Assembly (NCBI RefSeq): GCF_001006485.1
Contig: NZ_JUET01000058.1
Coordinates: 248,001 to 312,000 of the forward strand
Direction: 5' to 3'
DNA: 64,000 bases
Source: Tannerella forsythia
GTDB lineage: Bacteria > Bacteroidota > Bacteroidia > Bacteroidales > Tannerellaceae
Made by a program: the position numbers and the translations under genes. The notes under the pieces are model-generated. The model searched no databases and was not told the origin of the DNA. It was given only the letters and a program-made list of their open reading frames with translations. Position 1 is the stretch's first letter, and each line of letters opens with the position of its first letter. Shown piece by piece: positions 63,645 to 64,000 of the stretch.

Positions 63645-64000
63645 ATGAACGGAAAAAGCAGATTGTTCTATCCGGCGCTTTTGCTGCTGCTTGTCTTGTT
63701 ATGGGCGGGCAATTTGGCATATGGCACGGTATCGATTCCACTCGGTGAGGTGATTCGTATTTTATTGGGCGATTCCGTTGAGCAGACGGCTTGGCAGCAT
63801 ATTGTGCTGCAATCGCGGTTGCCGCAGGCCGTGACGGCGTTGCTTGTGGGAGCGTCGTTGGCTGTCAGTGGCTTGTTGTTGCAGACGCTTTTCAGGAATC
63901 CGTTAGCCGGTCCTTCGATTTTAGGCATCAGTGACGGGGCTAATCTTGGGGTGGCCCTCGTGATGCTTTTGGGAGGCGGTGCGGTCGGCTTGTCTTCCGT
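63645..64000 (+). CDS. FecCD-family metal-chelate ABC permease, 3' end outside window
   Basis: 118 residues visible, no stop before the edge. Start MNGKSRLFYPALLLLLVLLW (first span), GTVSIPLGEVIRILLG, RLPQAVTALLVGASLAVSGLLLQTLFRNPLAGPSILGISDGANLG, which is the BtuC/FecCD/FepD signature. Imports iron-siderophore, haem or cobalamin with a binding protein and ATPase presumably encoded beyond the window. The -7 box placing implies a leaderless transcript. Confidence 0.92.
   Translation, partial: MNGKSRLFYPALLLLLVLLWAGNLAYGTVSIPLGEVIRILLGDSVEQTAWQHIVLQSRLPQAVTALLVGASLAVSGLLLQTLFRNPLAGPSILGISDGANLGVALVMLLGGGAVGLSS

Noticed and set aside
1-64000. CRISPR arrays, tRNA or rRNA genes, phage integration modules
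   Set aside because: No regularly spaced repeats with spacers, no cloverleaf-like sequence and no rRNA stretch was seen on reading both strands by eye.

Overview
The window is from a Bacteroidales chromosome (phylum Bacteroidota). Most promoters fit the Bacteroidetes pattern TTTG-N19/20-TAnnTTTG instead of a sigma70 pattern. There is a PorV outer-membrane protein and a cargo protein with a type IX secretion (T9SS) C-terminal signal, and many genes are families almost restricted to this phylum (DUF3822, DUF4294, DUF6377, FISUMP). Base composition, T9SS and gene content suggest a Tannerella/Porphyromonas-type organism. The species call is inference.

Layout. 1-3.2 kb: 3' part of a TPR protein, a repeat-rich spacer and a nucleoside permease. 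3.4-8.2 kb: a tightly coupled operon of a radical SAM enzyme, a small HTH-like protein, a BtrH-like acyltransferase/peptidase-fold protein and a two-gene ABC-2 exporter, which looks like an uncharacterised small-molecule or lipid pathway. 8.2-20.3 kb: a carboxylate symporter, lipid A (lpxB), surE, cardiolipin synthase, rsmD-DUF3822, a RecD-like helicase, rsmI, a coiled-coil lipoprotein and a YjjG phosphatase. 20.5-23.9 kb: late cobalamin genes cobQ, cbiB and cobD. 24.0-28.9 kb: ridA, an ISL3-type insertion sequence with an exact 8-bp target duplication, porV, ispF and rarA.

29.0-42.6 kb is the accessory island. It holds a membrane-anchored regulator, a T9SS cargo with a self-processing S74 chaperone domain, a mini-protein ending in a YD-repeat motif, and a 2029-residue SpvB/VCBS/RHS polymorphic toxin with a distinct AT-rich tip. 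These are followed by a run of secreted immunity-like genes (two of them paralogues), a barstar, a frameshifted IS4-type transposase, an 83/84-bp repeated promoter-bearing palindrome and a relic of an RHS core. The pattern is that of an RHS toxin locus that has exchanged tips and kept old immunity genes. Export through Sec plus the T9SS outer-membrane machinery is my inference.

42.8-58.3 kb is mostly housekeeping: tadA, a DUF6377 sensor-regulator, trmD with a CPBP protease, pheT, yebC, a sugar nucleotidyltransferase, a periplasmic cyclophilin, a TrmH-family methyltransferase, glmM, rplU-rpmA, an NlpC/P60 lipoprotein and serS. 58.4-64.0 kb is again scarred: a metallophosphoesterase beside the 3' stub of a lost paralogue, a retropepsin-like fragment, a class II Fic protein, a ~100-bp MITE, a FISUMP pseudogene, an AAA_14/DUF4143 ATPase preceded by 22-bp-spaced operator-like repeats, and the start of a FecCD iron/cobalamin permease that runs off the window.
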